This document shows, piece by piece, positions 28,193 to 38,214 of a DNA stretch of 64,000 nt (its first letter is position 1; each line of letters starts with the position of its first letter). Source of the DNA: Cyanophora paradoxa (Eukaryota > Glaucocystophyceae > Cyanophorales > Cyanophoraceae); the NCBI GenBank assembly GCA_004431415.1, contig QPMI01000184.1, forward strand, positions 62,001 through 126,000, read 5' to 3'. Below the pieces are notes generated by a model that ran no database searches, was not told where the DNA came from, and was given only the letters and a program-made list of their open reading frames with translations. Both the position numbers and the translations under genes were made by a program.

Positions 28193-29896
28193 ATGCGCTT
28201 GCGCGGTGACATGGAACGTGCGGAGGGCGAAACAGCGGCTGCCATCGATATCGGGATGCGGGCGGAGCCGTGCAGCAGCGGCGTGAGCCTGGAGCAACCC
28301 GGCCCAGAGCTCGACGACGCATGGTCCCTCGACTGGTCCCTTGACGACGGAAGGCCGCTCACACATTCGTCTTCAGCCCGCGAGAGGCCGCGACCCTGCA
28401 GACTACGGCCGCGCGCCGCGTGGGCTCTGGAGCGCCTGCGCCGGCTCGCGGCCGTCCTCGCGGAGTTCGCCAGTGCGCTGCGCCGCCGGGAGCGGGAGCG
28501 CAACGAGGCGGCCTCCTCGCCGCTGCAGAAGCGCTGGATGGGAGGTGCGCCGCGTTTTCTCATCTTCCCAAGTTCGCCGCCCCCGTTCTGCTACTGACGC
28601 CGCCCCGCCCGGCAGCCACGCCCCTCGGCTGGGCGCTCCGGCTCCTCGTCGTGGCCGCTGCGGCCGCTCTCGTTGGACTTTACTGCGTCTATCGGCCGGA
28701 AAGGTCCTTGCTTCCCCTTTCCCCTTTCCTGCGGGGGCAGCACCAGATCTAGACCGCCCCGCGGCAGGCTGGTGCCAGAGGTGCTGGTGTGGGCGCGGGC
28801 GCGGGGCGCCGCCGGCCCCGCCCTCCTCGCCGGCTTCCACGCCCTCTGCACCGTCCTCCTCGTCCCCGGCTCCCTCCTCTGCTTCGGGCGCGTACCCTCC
28901 CGGCCCCCTGAATTCCCGCCCCCCACGCTCAGGCGAGCGCGCGGGCAGGGCGGGGTTCGTGTTCGGGGCGGGCTGGGGCCTGGCGGCGGTGCTGGTGGGC
29001 GAGGTGGCCGGGGCGGTCCTCGCCTTCCTCATAGGGCGGCACTTCCTCGCCGCCCGCGTGGACAAACTCGCGGGGGCGATGCCGAAGCTCGCCGCCGTGC
29101 AGCGCGCCATCGCCCGCCGCGGCCGCCGCCTCGTCCTCCTCCTCCGCCTCTCCCCCCTCCTCCCCTTCGGCATCATCAACTACGTTCGCGACGAGTGCTT
29201 TCCCCATCATGCACCCCGCTTCTGAATCGCGTACCCAGGTCCTCTCCGCGACGCCCGTCCGCCTGTTCGACTACGCGTGGGCCACAGCCGCGGGCGCCCT
29301 CCCCTCCACCTTCCTCTTTGTATACGCCGGTGCGCCGTACCCCTCCCTGCCTCCTCCCCCCAGCTGAAGAGCGGGCTACAGGGTCACTGGCAGACGGCTT
29401 AGACGATGCAATGGGGGGCCTCTTCTCCGGGCCGCCCGAAAAGGCGCGCGCGCACCTGTACCCCGGCCATCCTCGCCCCCGCACCTGCCTGAACGAGGCG
29501 CATGCGAAGGTGGCGCTCGCGGCGGTCGGCTGCGCGGCGACGCTCGCCTCCAGCGCGGCCGTCTCAGTGTACTCCACCCGCGCCGTCCGCGACGCCCTGC
29601 GCGAGGCCGCCCCGTGCCCTCCGAAGGACCCCTGCGCCCGGCCCCTAGGGCCCCTCCCGTCCGCCGCCCAGGGCTTTGGCCCCCGCCTTAGCCGCTCCAG
29701 GAGCCTTCCCTGCTGGCCCGCGGCCGGATTCCCCGCGCCCCTCCCCCAACTTCCCCGGGCCCGCTCCGCAGGGCCCCGCCCCGCGTCCGCCATCGTCGAC
29801 CCCCACCTTCGGGACCCATTCGCGTCTCCACCCCGCCTTGCGCCGACCCCCGCTCTGCTCCCACTCAAACCGCCGCGTTGGCCGGCTGAACTATAG
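28193..29896 (+). CDS. TVP38/TMEM64 (VTT-domain) membrane protein
   Basis: Multi-spanning endomembrane protein of the SNARE-associated/DedA superfamily. Exon 1 (ATG at 28193 or 28211) is cytosolic, acidic then Arg-rich (LRRRERERNEA). Then comes a transmembrane segment LRLLVVAAAAALVGLYCVY, and a VTT core of GPALLAGFHALCTVLLVPGS, AGFVFGAGWGLAAVLVGEVA, AFLIGRHFLAARV, RRLVLLLRLSPLLPFGIINY and FDYAWATAAGALPSTFLFVY. A later exon has another membrane segment (VALAAVGCAATLASSAAVSV). The G...LLRLSPLLPF motif is diagnostic. Family members shape Golgi/ER traffic or scramble lipids. The 3' end is provisional (frame stop at 29896); the last ~270 bp are Pro-rich and may be partly intron or UTR. Confidence 0.75.
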
Positions 29897-30871
29897 TTGT
29901 GTATTCAAATTCAACACAATTACATTATTAGTAAATGAACACGGCAACGTGTATGCAAGGAAAGTATAAGGCAAAACCGCCGCTCCGCCGTGTTAAACGT
30001 TGGAACTTGGAAGGCGCGCAGAGTCTGCAGGGAGGAAAACGTTAACTGGGTCCGGGAGGAAATTGGCTGCGGGAACGGTTAGTCAGGTCGGGCGATTCGG
30101 GGCTGGCACGACAGCTCTTGCTGCTCCCCCAACGGTTCTTAGTGGGTGCTGAGCGCTGGATCGGCCGGCGCCCCGCAGCTGCAGATGTTTGAGAAGGTAG
30201 TCGTCGTCGACTGCCGCGGGCACCTCCTGGGCCGGCTGGCAGCCACCCACGCGCGCGAAGGAGCTTCTGAACGGCCAGCGCGTCGTGCGCCCTTAATGCC
30301 GACCTGCTCCGCAGCTTAATTCTCGGAATCGACAGCGCGCAGTTTGCTGCGCCATCGGCGTATATGTGGCGACCATTGACGTCGAGCAAGAACATAAACC
30401 GAAACGCACGCCTTTCACGGGCTGGGTTGACCACCGCGCCCCTGGAACGCTGAAACGTTAACATGTACATGTGCAGATCGACGTCCCCGGGGCCCGTGCA
30501 GACATTCTGTGCGCGGCTGAAAGGCATCAACCGAAAAGTCACTATTTGAAGCCGTGCCGAGGTGCTTTCTAGGGAATCGAAAGACTGCGATGCTCAGGCC
30601 TAGGGTTGGCGCGCAAGCGCTCGGCCTTACCTGGGACAGCGAGCTGGTGCCGCCGCTTAGCGAGTGGGACTCGAAATGCCTCCGGTTTGGAAGGAGCGCC
30701 GAGTCAGCAGAACCGGGGGGATGGAAGTGGCTGCGGGTACGGGTTAGTCGGGTCGGGCAGTAACACAAGGTGTGTTTCGATCCTGCCCGCGCGATTCGGG
30801 GCTGGCACGACAGCTCTTGCTGCTCCCCGAACGGTTCTTAGTGGGTGCTGAGCGCTGGATCGACCCCGCAG
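29897..30871. other. intergenic region holding the RPL13A duplicate and promoter
   Basis: Besides the broken copy at 30093-30292, this region holds an AT-richer stretch at 29895-30000 and the promoter/5' UTR of the functional gene before 30872. Copy B upstream has about 30 bp, near 30760-30790, absent from copy A. No other gene seen. Confidence 0.5.
30093..30292 (+). pseudogene. truncated duplicate of the RPL13A 5' end
   Basis: Near-copy of 30792-30974. It includes the same ATG context and first exon ([21 protein letters not shown] from 30185), but has a 4-nt insertion after LAAT (CACGCGCGCG versus CTCGCG) that shifts the frame, plus an insertion just before the ATG. Similarity also extends upstream (about 30045-30092 versus 30715-30760). 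No second exon follows. Confidence 0.75.
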
Positions 30872-31740
30872 ATGTTTGAGAAGGTAGTCGTCGTCGACTG
30901 CCGCGGGCACCTCCTGGGCCGGCTGGCAGCCACCCTCGCGAAGGAGCTTCTGAACGGCCAGCGCGTCGTGCGCCTCCCGCTCGAGGGACAGCCCGCGCCG
31001 CTGCGCTGAAGTGCTATCGCCGCACAGGTCGCTGTCCGGACGGAGGAGATCAACATCTCCGGCTCCCTCTTCCGCAACAAGCGTGCGCACAATTGGTCGC
31101 TCGCAGCCAGACGCGGGGGCAGCCATCAGAGCAGCTCGATCTAGCCATCAGTCGCGAGGAGCCCTCGGCGCTCAGCACCAGCCGCCCACGTAGCTCTGGA
31201 TCTGGATTAGCATAGAGGGGCGCTTCGTTAGACCTTCCACGTCTCGCGATCCGTGCGGCTGACATGCCGCTGCCGTCCCGCCCCGCAGTGAAGTTCCATG
31301 CCTTCCTCAAGAAGCGCATGAACACCAACCCGCGCCGCGGCCCGTTCCACTTCCGGTCGCCCGCCCGCATCCTGTGGCGCACCATCCGCGGCATGATCCC
31401 GCACAAGACCAAGCGCGGTGCTGCGGCTCTGGAGCGGCTGAAGGCCTTCGAGGGCGTCCCGCCCCCGTACGACAAGATGAAGCGCATGGTCATCCCGGCG
31501 GCGCTCCGCGTGCTCCGCCTTAAGCCCGGCCGCAAGTTCTGCGTGCTCGGCCGCCTGGCCACCGAGGTCGGCTGGCGCCACTCCGACCTGGTCACCCGCC
31601 TCGAGGAGAAGCGGAAGACCAAGAGCGCCGCGTTCTACGCGCGCAAGAAGACCCTCGTCAACCTGCGCGCCAAGGCCGCGACCGCCGTCGCGTCGAAGAC
31701 CGCCAACATCCAGAAGGAGCTCGACCACTACGGCTTCTAA
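30872..31740 (+). CDS. RPL13A: 60S ribosomal protein L13a (uL13)
   Basis: Core large-subunit protein. Exon 1 encodes [20 protein letters not shown]...LLNGQRV. Exon 2, after a GTGCGCC...CACAG intron, gives [18 protein letters not shown]. Exon 3, from about 31290, gives [19 protein letters not shown], then [40 protein letters not shown] and a stop after KELDHYGF at 31738-31740. The order and conserved TNPRRGP and MIPHKTKRG blocks match eukaryotic uL13. Intron 2 (about 206 nt) is much longer than usual here. No C/D-box pair was found in it, although animal RPL13A introns host snoRNAs. Confidence 0.95.
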
Positions 31741-32205
31741 GCGTCGACCCCGACCGCCGCGCCCGAGGCTGCACCCTGCTGCAGTTACAATTCTATGTTC
31801 TGAGCCCTCAAACATCACGAGCCCGCTGTTTTCTCACACCCCGTCGCATTTGCTTCCGGAGTGCAGGGTCGGGGCGGGATGGCAGCGAGGCAGCGGAGCG
31901 GGATGGCATCCGGGCATCGGGGCGAGATGGAATGCGATCTTTAATTTCTCGGAAGCGGGGGCGCCGGCGCCTGGGCAGTGGGCGCGGAGGAGCGCAGGGC
32001 CTCCACGTGTGACAGCGCTCGGCATGCCATGCATGATGGATAACGCATGGTTCAATAGTAGAAATACAACAGCACACATGTGCTCTCCTGCTTACATCTA
32101 ATCGCCCCTAAGGTCCCGGACTACCGAGAGACACTGTACACCTGACGGAGAGGAGGGCAAAGGGGGGGGGGGGGGGGCCGGAAAGAAGAGGGGCCCGCGG
32201 CAAGG
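31741..32205. other. intergenic region between convergent RPL13A and GID4 genes
   Basis: Contains 3' UTRs, a GGGATGGCA-type imperfect repeat near 31870-31930 and a run of about 17 G near 32162-32178. No gene seen. Confidence 0.5.
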
Positions 32206-33408
32206 CTAAGCGAAATCATACGCGGGGAAGCTAAACCCGGATGCGGAGTGCACTTTCAGCTCCACCTTTTGGTAGGGTGTGCTGGAGGGGTCGAAGTAAT
32301 ACCCCTGCGCCGGCTCGCAAGAGGGCGGAGGGCAGGTGGCTTGGGGCCGCACCTCGACCTCGCCGGTCCTCCTGTCTAGGACGAGAAAGTAGAAGCCGCC
32401 AATCGTCAGGCCGCAGCTTTCTGCATCCCGCTCGATGAAGAACCTGAGGGCGGGTCACCAGGCGCGGAGGGTCGAGGCGGCGCCGGAGCGCACTTCTCCT
32501 TCCTGTAAACGAAGCAATGAGTGGGTAAGAAAAAACTAAGCTGGACGGCGACGTTGGGAGGCGCACCAGCGCATGAAGACGAACGGGTGCGACTCCAAAT
32601 CCACCTGCCTGCCGTCGTTCACAGCCTCCGCGATGCTGCCAAAAGCTTTCTCAAATTTGCTCCTGTGAGGAGGTTTGCAGCGAGTAAGGCGGCGAAGTTG
32701 GCACGCCTTGAAACCGGACGCGAGGCAGGCACGGACCAGTGTAGCAAGTCGTTCTCACGGCTCGAAGGCCCCGGAGCCATTCCAGAAGGAAGGAAATCCT
32801 GTAAACGAAGCTCAGCGCGCACTCCGAGTTTGGGAGGGGGCAGCGGCACGCACTGGCCGCGTGAAGAAGTCGCCGATCGCAGCTATCCGCTCGCCCTCGA
32901 AGAAGGTCTTTACGCAAAACGAACTTGAGCTTGGAATGTTCAACGCCGTCATCTGCAGTCGCGCTTCGGAGTCAACCCGCGGAGCAGAAAGAAGTTTGGT
33001 GGAAGCAGATACACTGTTAGCTAAGCGGAACCAGCAAAACTGGGGCGCTAACGCAGTGCAGACCGCCCCTTCGTGTCATTGCCGCAGAAAGGCGCCCCGG
33101 AGAAACTTAGGCGGGGTCTAGAAGGCCGCGACCCGAGGCCTCAGTGTCCCGGGCGCCTAGGAAGCGGCAAGCTCGACGGCTCCATGCGCACCTCTCCTGC
33201 GATGTAGCCATTGTCATCGCACACATCTATGCGCACTTTCACGCTCCAGGCTTCCACCTTTGGACCTGCATGCACAGTTTGCTTGCCCTCGAGCTGGACG
33301 CCGCTGCCCGAAGCCCGAAATCAGGCACGCGGCTCGGGATTGCGTGCGGAGGGGTGCGTACGACTGTAGATAGCTACAACTGGGAGCGCGAAGCGCTCGG
33401 CCAGGCAT
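32206..33408 (-). CDS. GID4: GID4/Vid24 family substrate receptor of the CTLH/GID E3 ligase
   Basis: Recognises N-terminal degrons for the GID/CTLH ubiquitin ligase. Spliced exons read SYLQS, then LEGKQTVHAGPKVEAWSVKV, VCDDNGYIAG, FCVKTFFEGERIAAIGDFFT, DLLHWSKFEKAFGSIAEAVN, PFVFMRWKEK, FFIERDAESCGLTIGGFYFL, YYFDPSSTPYQKVELKV and FPAYDFA. These follow GID4 block by block: the LYSGSKF-like start, TTFFEGEII, HWxKF, YVFMRWKEQF, GASFAGFYYI and SSxxYQSL. TAG is at 32206-32208. The start ATG at 33406-33408 is the best candidate but its junction to the next exon is unclear. One intron needs a GTCCGT donor. Confidence 0.8.
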
Positions 33409-33563
33409 GACAAAACGAGCTGCTGGTTCCGAAGGCAAAGCTCGAGCTACCACTGAGATGAATGAGCGCCAAGAAGGCTTGAAGCAGCGAGGGTCCACAA
33501 AGTACCAGGTCGAGCGTGTACCCAGTTCGGCCTAGCTGAAAAAAAGGTTTGTCACCTCGAGCA

Positions 33564-35681
33564 ATGCTTCGCTACCGAAGGGGAGGGTTTCAACGGTTTC
33601 TTCGCGTACGCTGGTACTCGGACCTACTGAAGAAAGGCGCGCAACTTTGGCGGGCTCTTCCCGCGCCTCGAACTAACCTGACTGCCAGGCGCGAGGCTTC
33701 TCTTGAATGAGAACGGCCAATTGCAGCTGCGGTTCTTCTGCCTGGACCCCACCTGCACGTTCCTCTCTTGGGTGTGCTCTGCCCCGCGTACGCACCGCAG
33801 CGATGCCCACTTGGCGTCCCCGCAGGTTGATCCCCGCCGCCGCAGTCTACTTGGCGGACGTGGTGGACATAATCGTCCGCTCTGGCGAATCGTCGTCGCT
33901 GGAGGGGAGCCTGAACGATGCGAGCGAAGCGGGGTGGGAGACGCGCACGATGACTGTCGTCACGGCGGACCAGCGGGACACCACCATCGTGGCGCCCACG
34001 TGGCGCGACTTCGAGATCTGGTACCAGGGCCTCATGTTCCTCACCACCGTCGGCATGGCGAGCCGCCGCGCCCGCCCCGCGCCGCCGCCGCGCGGCTGAC
34101 GCCGGCCGGCCGGCAGCGCGCCTCGTCTGACGACGGCATCTCGGAGCGGGCGTCGCCCGTGAACGGGGAGGACACGCTCATCGAGGGGGCCGACCCGCAC
34201 GTCATCGCCCCGATGGACCCCGCGCTCCGGGGCGCCCCCACGTGGCCCCCGCGCCTCCCCTTCGAGGACTCCGCCGAGGGCCGGCCGGGCGCGCCCCGCC
34301 CCGCCCCCTGCGCCCCGGCGCTTAGCTGATGCCTGCCGCAGACTCGCGCGGGGGCCGGCCGATGACCGCGGGTGGGGGCGACGATTTCTACCGGGGGCAC
34401 GCATCGGCAGGGCGGTCGCGCGCCGCCGCGCCCCAGGTCCCGCCGCAGCGCGCGCAGCAGCAGCAGCAGCACGCAGCGGCGGCGCGGGCGCTGGCGCAGC
34501 AGCAGCAGCAGGCGGCGGCGGCGGAGGCGGCGCGGCAGCGGCGGCGCCGCCGCTCGCCCCTGCAGGAGCTCTACGAGGAGGAGGAGGAGGAGGAGGAGCA
34601 GTTCGAGCTCGAGGACGACCTCGGTACCCCCTTTCGGCTCCGTTGAGCGCCCGGGGCCGCCCGCCGACCGCGCCGGCAGACGTGGAGGACCTGGTCGACG
34701 ACGGGTACGAGGACGAGGGCCCGGGGGGGCACGAGTGGCGGGCTGGCCCCACCCGGCGGCCCCAGGCGGCCCCGCCCGCCCGCGCCGGTGCGACCGCCCA
34801 CCCCGTCGGGCCCTCGAGGCGAGGCGATGCGGGTCCCGTGCAGGAGCCGCGCACGCCGCCGCCGGCTACCCCCGGCGCGCCCCCGGCGATCCCGCCACGG
34901 CCGGGCGGCCCCATTGGCAGGACGGCGCGCCCCGCGCCCCACTCTGTGCCCCCTCCGCCCCGCGAAAGAACCCGGCGGCGCAGCGTGGGACGACGAGGCG
35001 GCGGCGCTGGAGCGGGAGCTCGTCCACCAGCTCGAGGTCCAGGTGGTCAGCGCGGCGAAGCTTGCCCGAAATCCCCCGCCCCGCTCCTCCGGCCGATCGT
35101 CCTCCGCAGGTGCAGCAGCAGAAGCTCATCCGGCGGCTCGCCCAGGTAGCCCCTCCCCCCTACCGCTGCCGCTGCCGCGGCGCAGTGCCCCCGCTGGCCC
35201 CTCCGACCGCCCCGCCTGCGCCAGAAAATCGACTATCTCTCGGCGATGAAGGCGGGCCCCCTGCGCCCGCGCCGCCGCGGCCCTCGCCCTCACCTGGGGG
35301 GCGCCACAGGACCAGAAGGACCGGATCATCCGGCAGCTCCTCTCCGCCTCCTACGGCAAGGCGCGCCCCGGCCCCCGGCCCCGCGCCCGCGCCCGCGCCG
35401 CGCCGCCCCCCCCGGGCGCGATCTGGCGAGGCAGGGGGCGCCGCGGGCCTCGTGGACGGCGGGGAGCTCGCGCGAGTCGGACGCCAACTTCCAGCAGCGC
35501 CAGCTCCTCCGCGGCCGCGTGCCCGCCCCGCCCCCGGCGCCCAGGAGGAGGCAGCTCACGCGGGGCCGGGCGGGGCGCGGCGCAGGCGCACAACAAGGCG
35601 CTGCACAAGATCCTGGCGACGAAGGAGGAGACCATCGTGCAGCTCCTCTCCATCATCTCCCACTTCCTCACCGCCGGCTAG
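33564..35681 (+). CDS. PH-domain protein (Mcp5/PH_12-like) with polyQ, acidic tract and C-terminal coiled coil
   Basis: With a GC-AG intron after LLKKG the frame reads SDLLKKG then ARLLLNENGQLQLRFFCLDP, TCTFLSW, AVYLADVVDIIVRSG, TMTVVTADQRDTTIVAP and WRDFEIWYQGLMFLTT. This is a PH fold resembling the cortical-anchor PH of Mcp5/Num1-type proteins. Low complexity follows: runs of Q and A near 34450-34520 and of E near 34575-34600, then Pro-rich segments. C-terminal exons form a coiled coil (AALERELVHQLEVQVVSAAK, QQQKLIRRLAQ, HNKALHKILATKEETIVQLL), with TAG at 35679-35681. Probably a lipid-binding cortical or cytoskeletal linker; function unknown. Confidence 0.6.
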
Positions 35682-36280
35682 GCCCCGGCCGCCCCCGCCG
35701 CTCAGCCCCGCATCGGACCCGCTGCAAGGGCCTTCGACGCACTAGGGTGGGCGCGCGCGATCCCCCGGGCGCTGCCCCATGGCCACCCTTCCCGCATGTG
35801 CGCCTGCTAGCCCTGTTCTCTGTAGAGCCGCCTGTGATCCAAGCAGTCATGCAAGCCGACCCGGGGCTCATGTCAACAGATCTAGATCTAGATCTAGATG
35901 TAGAGCCCCCGCGCAGCGCCCCCTACGCAGGCCCACCGTGTACCCCCCCCCCACCCGCCGCCCCCTTCTGAAGCTTCAGCACCGTCCGGGCTGAGAGCGT
36001 AGACTTTAAACCTTTTCGGTGTACAGTGGTGGTGTACCCTGAATTGGAGCTGGCCCGCCATTCTGAAGCTTCAGCACCCCCGCGAGGCAGCCTGCACTTA
36101 GAGACGGCCTTATAGCTCGCGCTACAGCTGGGCTAAGTCGCCGAGTTGTCACTGATTGGATGCATATGCTCAAGCTCATGGTCAACAGAGCCCTCGGGCA
36201 TGCGCAGCGCTCATGCCAGAGCTCGAGTGTTGTCATCTGAACCCGCGACCACCGCTCACATACGTCCTGGGCGCCAAGCG
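35682..36280. other. intergenic region
   Basis: Contains an AGATCT-type microsatellite near 35877-35900 and two copies of TTCTGAAGCTTCAGCACC (about 35967 and 36061). No gene recognised; the promoter of the endonuclease V gene is expected at the right end. Confidence 0.5.
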
Positions 36281-37468
36281 ATGGCTTCTGAAGCAAGCAG
36301 CGCTTCAGCGAGCGTCGCACGGCTCGCCGAGCTCGAGCGACAATGGGCGGCAGAACAGGAAGCGCTCAGCAAGCAGGTGCGCATGCGCGGTGTACGCGGT
36401 GTCGCGTGCAAACTGCTTACGCCGGTAACTGCTTACTGGAGCCGGCTGCACAGGTCGTGGAAGAGGACACGATAGACCTGGCGCGGGTGCAGCGCGTCGC
36501 TGCCTTCGATATAAGCTTTCCGGAGCAAGAGGGGGACTCGTGCTGCGCGGGTGCGAACGTGCAGCCGCGCCGGGCAACGCTAGCGCTCGCGGGTCCAAGC
36601 GGGCGGCAGCGCTGGTGGTGTGCGAGGCGGCGGGCATGAACGTGCTCTACGAGGCGATGAAGAGCGTGGAGCTGGAGGTCCCCTACATCCCCTCCTTCCT
36701 CGGCTTCCGCGAGCTCCCCGCCTACCGCGCCCTCTGGGACGAGATGCTCGAGCAGCGGCCCGAGGCGCGCCCCAAGCCGACACCCGACCTCGACCCCCCT
36801 GAGGCGAGCTGAGGGGAGGCGGCAGGTGCGGCCCGACGTCGTCCTCATCGACGCCAATGGGCTGCTGCACCCCCGCCGCTGCGGCTCCGCCTGCCAAGTG
36901 ATTGCGTCCCCTCCCTCCCCCCCTCCCTTGGCCCGCGCCTTCCCGTACCCCAGGGACCTCTTGCAATCCCCCGCTCCTCAGGTCGGGCTGGCCCTCGGCA
37001 TACCCACCGTCGGCTGCGCGAAGACGTTCTTCCGTGCCCTTCACCCCCACCCCCCGACCCCTCCGTTCGTCCGCACCAATGCGATACCCCGGCGGCCAGA
37101 CGTGGACGGGGTTACGGCGGACCGCTTCAAGGGGGTGGCCCTGGAGCCTGGCGTACCCCTGCCCATTGTGGGGGACTCCGGTCGCACCTGGGGAGCGGTC
37201 TGGGAGCCCCGCCCTCCACCCCTGCCCTCCTCGCCTCCCGTACCCCCGACCTCGCCGGCGGCAGGCGCTGAGGACGACGGCGGGGAGCAAGAACCCGATC
37301 TTCGTTAGCGTCGGGCACGGGCTCTCCCTCGCCTCCGCCGTGGAGCTGGTGCGCCGCTGCTGCCGGCACCGCGTCCCGGAGCCCATCCGCCAGGCCGACC
37401 TCCGCTCCCGCGAGCTCCTCCGCCGCCGCCCCGCCCCCGCCCCCGCCCCCCCCGGCCCCTCCAACTAG
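36281..37468 (+). CDS. endonuclease V
   Basis: Cleaves next to deoxyinosine in DNA or inosine in RNA. The start MASEASSASASVARLAELER gives a helix-rich head. Catalytic blocks in order: RVQRVAAFDISFPE (first metal-binding Asp), VPYIPSFLGFRELP (Glu), VVLIDANGLLHPR (Asp), VGLALGIPTVGCAKTFF, DRFKGVALEPG and IFVSVGHGLSLASAVELVRR, then VPEPIRQADLRSRELLRR. All match eukaryotic ENDOV. TAG is at 37466-37468. Six or so short introns interrupt it. Confidence 0.9.
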
Positions 37469-38214
37469 TACGCCAGCACCGCTGGCGCCCCAGCTGCCGC
37501 AGTTCCCCCGCACTGCGGTAGCTCAGCGGCTGCACATGTCTAGCAGCGGCGGCTTCCTGGCTCATCATGGTCATGGCATGGCAATGCGGATGCTTGACCA
37601 AAACCCAGAACTGAGTATTGCCGACTCTGTACCAATCATGAATACTCGCACAGATACATAGCCTGGTAACTATAGCCTAACTAGAGACTCTTTAGCATAA
37701 CTAAATAATTGCAAGCACAACTGACTCAGTGAATACTAGATGATAACTGGATATTTCGGAGTCTGATCATGAAGGCTGCGGTCTCAAAGAAGAAAGCTTG
37801 CGGAAATGTTTGGAACTGAAAGAAATCATTGCAATCATTGCAAGAATGTGCAGATAACCAGAAAAGCAAATGAAGTCCTTTGCGCTGCGATCAGACCTAC
37901 CGAGCGCAACAGAAAAATCCCCTACAAAAGGAGAGTAATGATCGAACCTACTCTCTGCCCTGAGGACTGCTGCAGCTAGCTCTCTCTACAGAAAAACCCC
38001 CTGCAAAAAAAAGACCATGGGGCGCTGGCTAGACCCTGGGGACGCGGCCAGCGGCGCGATGCCGGCGCCGGCCTCGCCGGCCTCTGCATTGTGGACCTCT
38101 GCCTCTGCATGAACCGAACCTACGCTCTGCGCTGCGAACGGCTCTAGATAGCGCTACGGATATCGTATCTAGACCACCCGGGCGCGGCCGTGGAGAGGGC
38201 GACGAGGCGAGCAG
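37469..38214. other. AT-richer intergenic region
   Basis: The most AT-rich stretch of the right half, about 37570-37980, without a recognisable gene. An AAAAACCCCCTGCAAAA-like motif near 37990 resembles an AAAAATCCCCTACAAAA motif near 37912. Convergent 3' UTRs of the flanking genes are expected. Confidence 0.5.

Noticed and set aside
28931-29210. Antisense minus-strand ORFs over the TVP38-like gene
   Set aside because: The plus-strand frame carries the VTT-domain motifs. The minus frames are low-complexity mirror readings.
31083-31289. C/D-box snoRNA in RPL13A intron 2
   Set aside because: The intron is long and animal RPL13A hosts snoRNAs, but no RTGATGA/CTGA box pair with flanking stem was found.
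37511-37585. tRNA-like D-arm (GCGGTAGCTCAGCGGC)
   Set aside because: No matching anticodon stem, T-arm or acceptor pairing follows. Chance resemblance.
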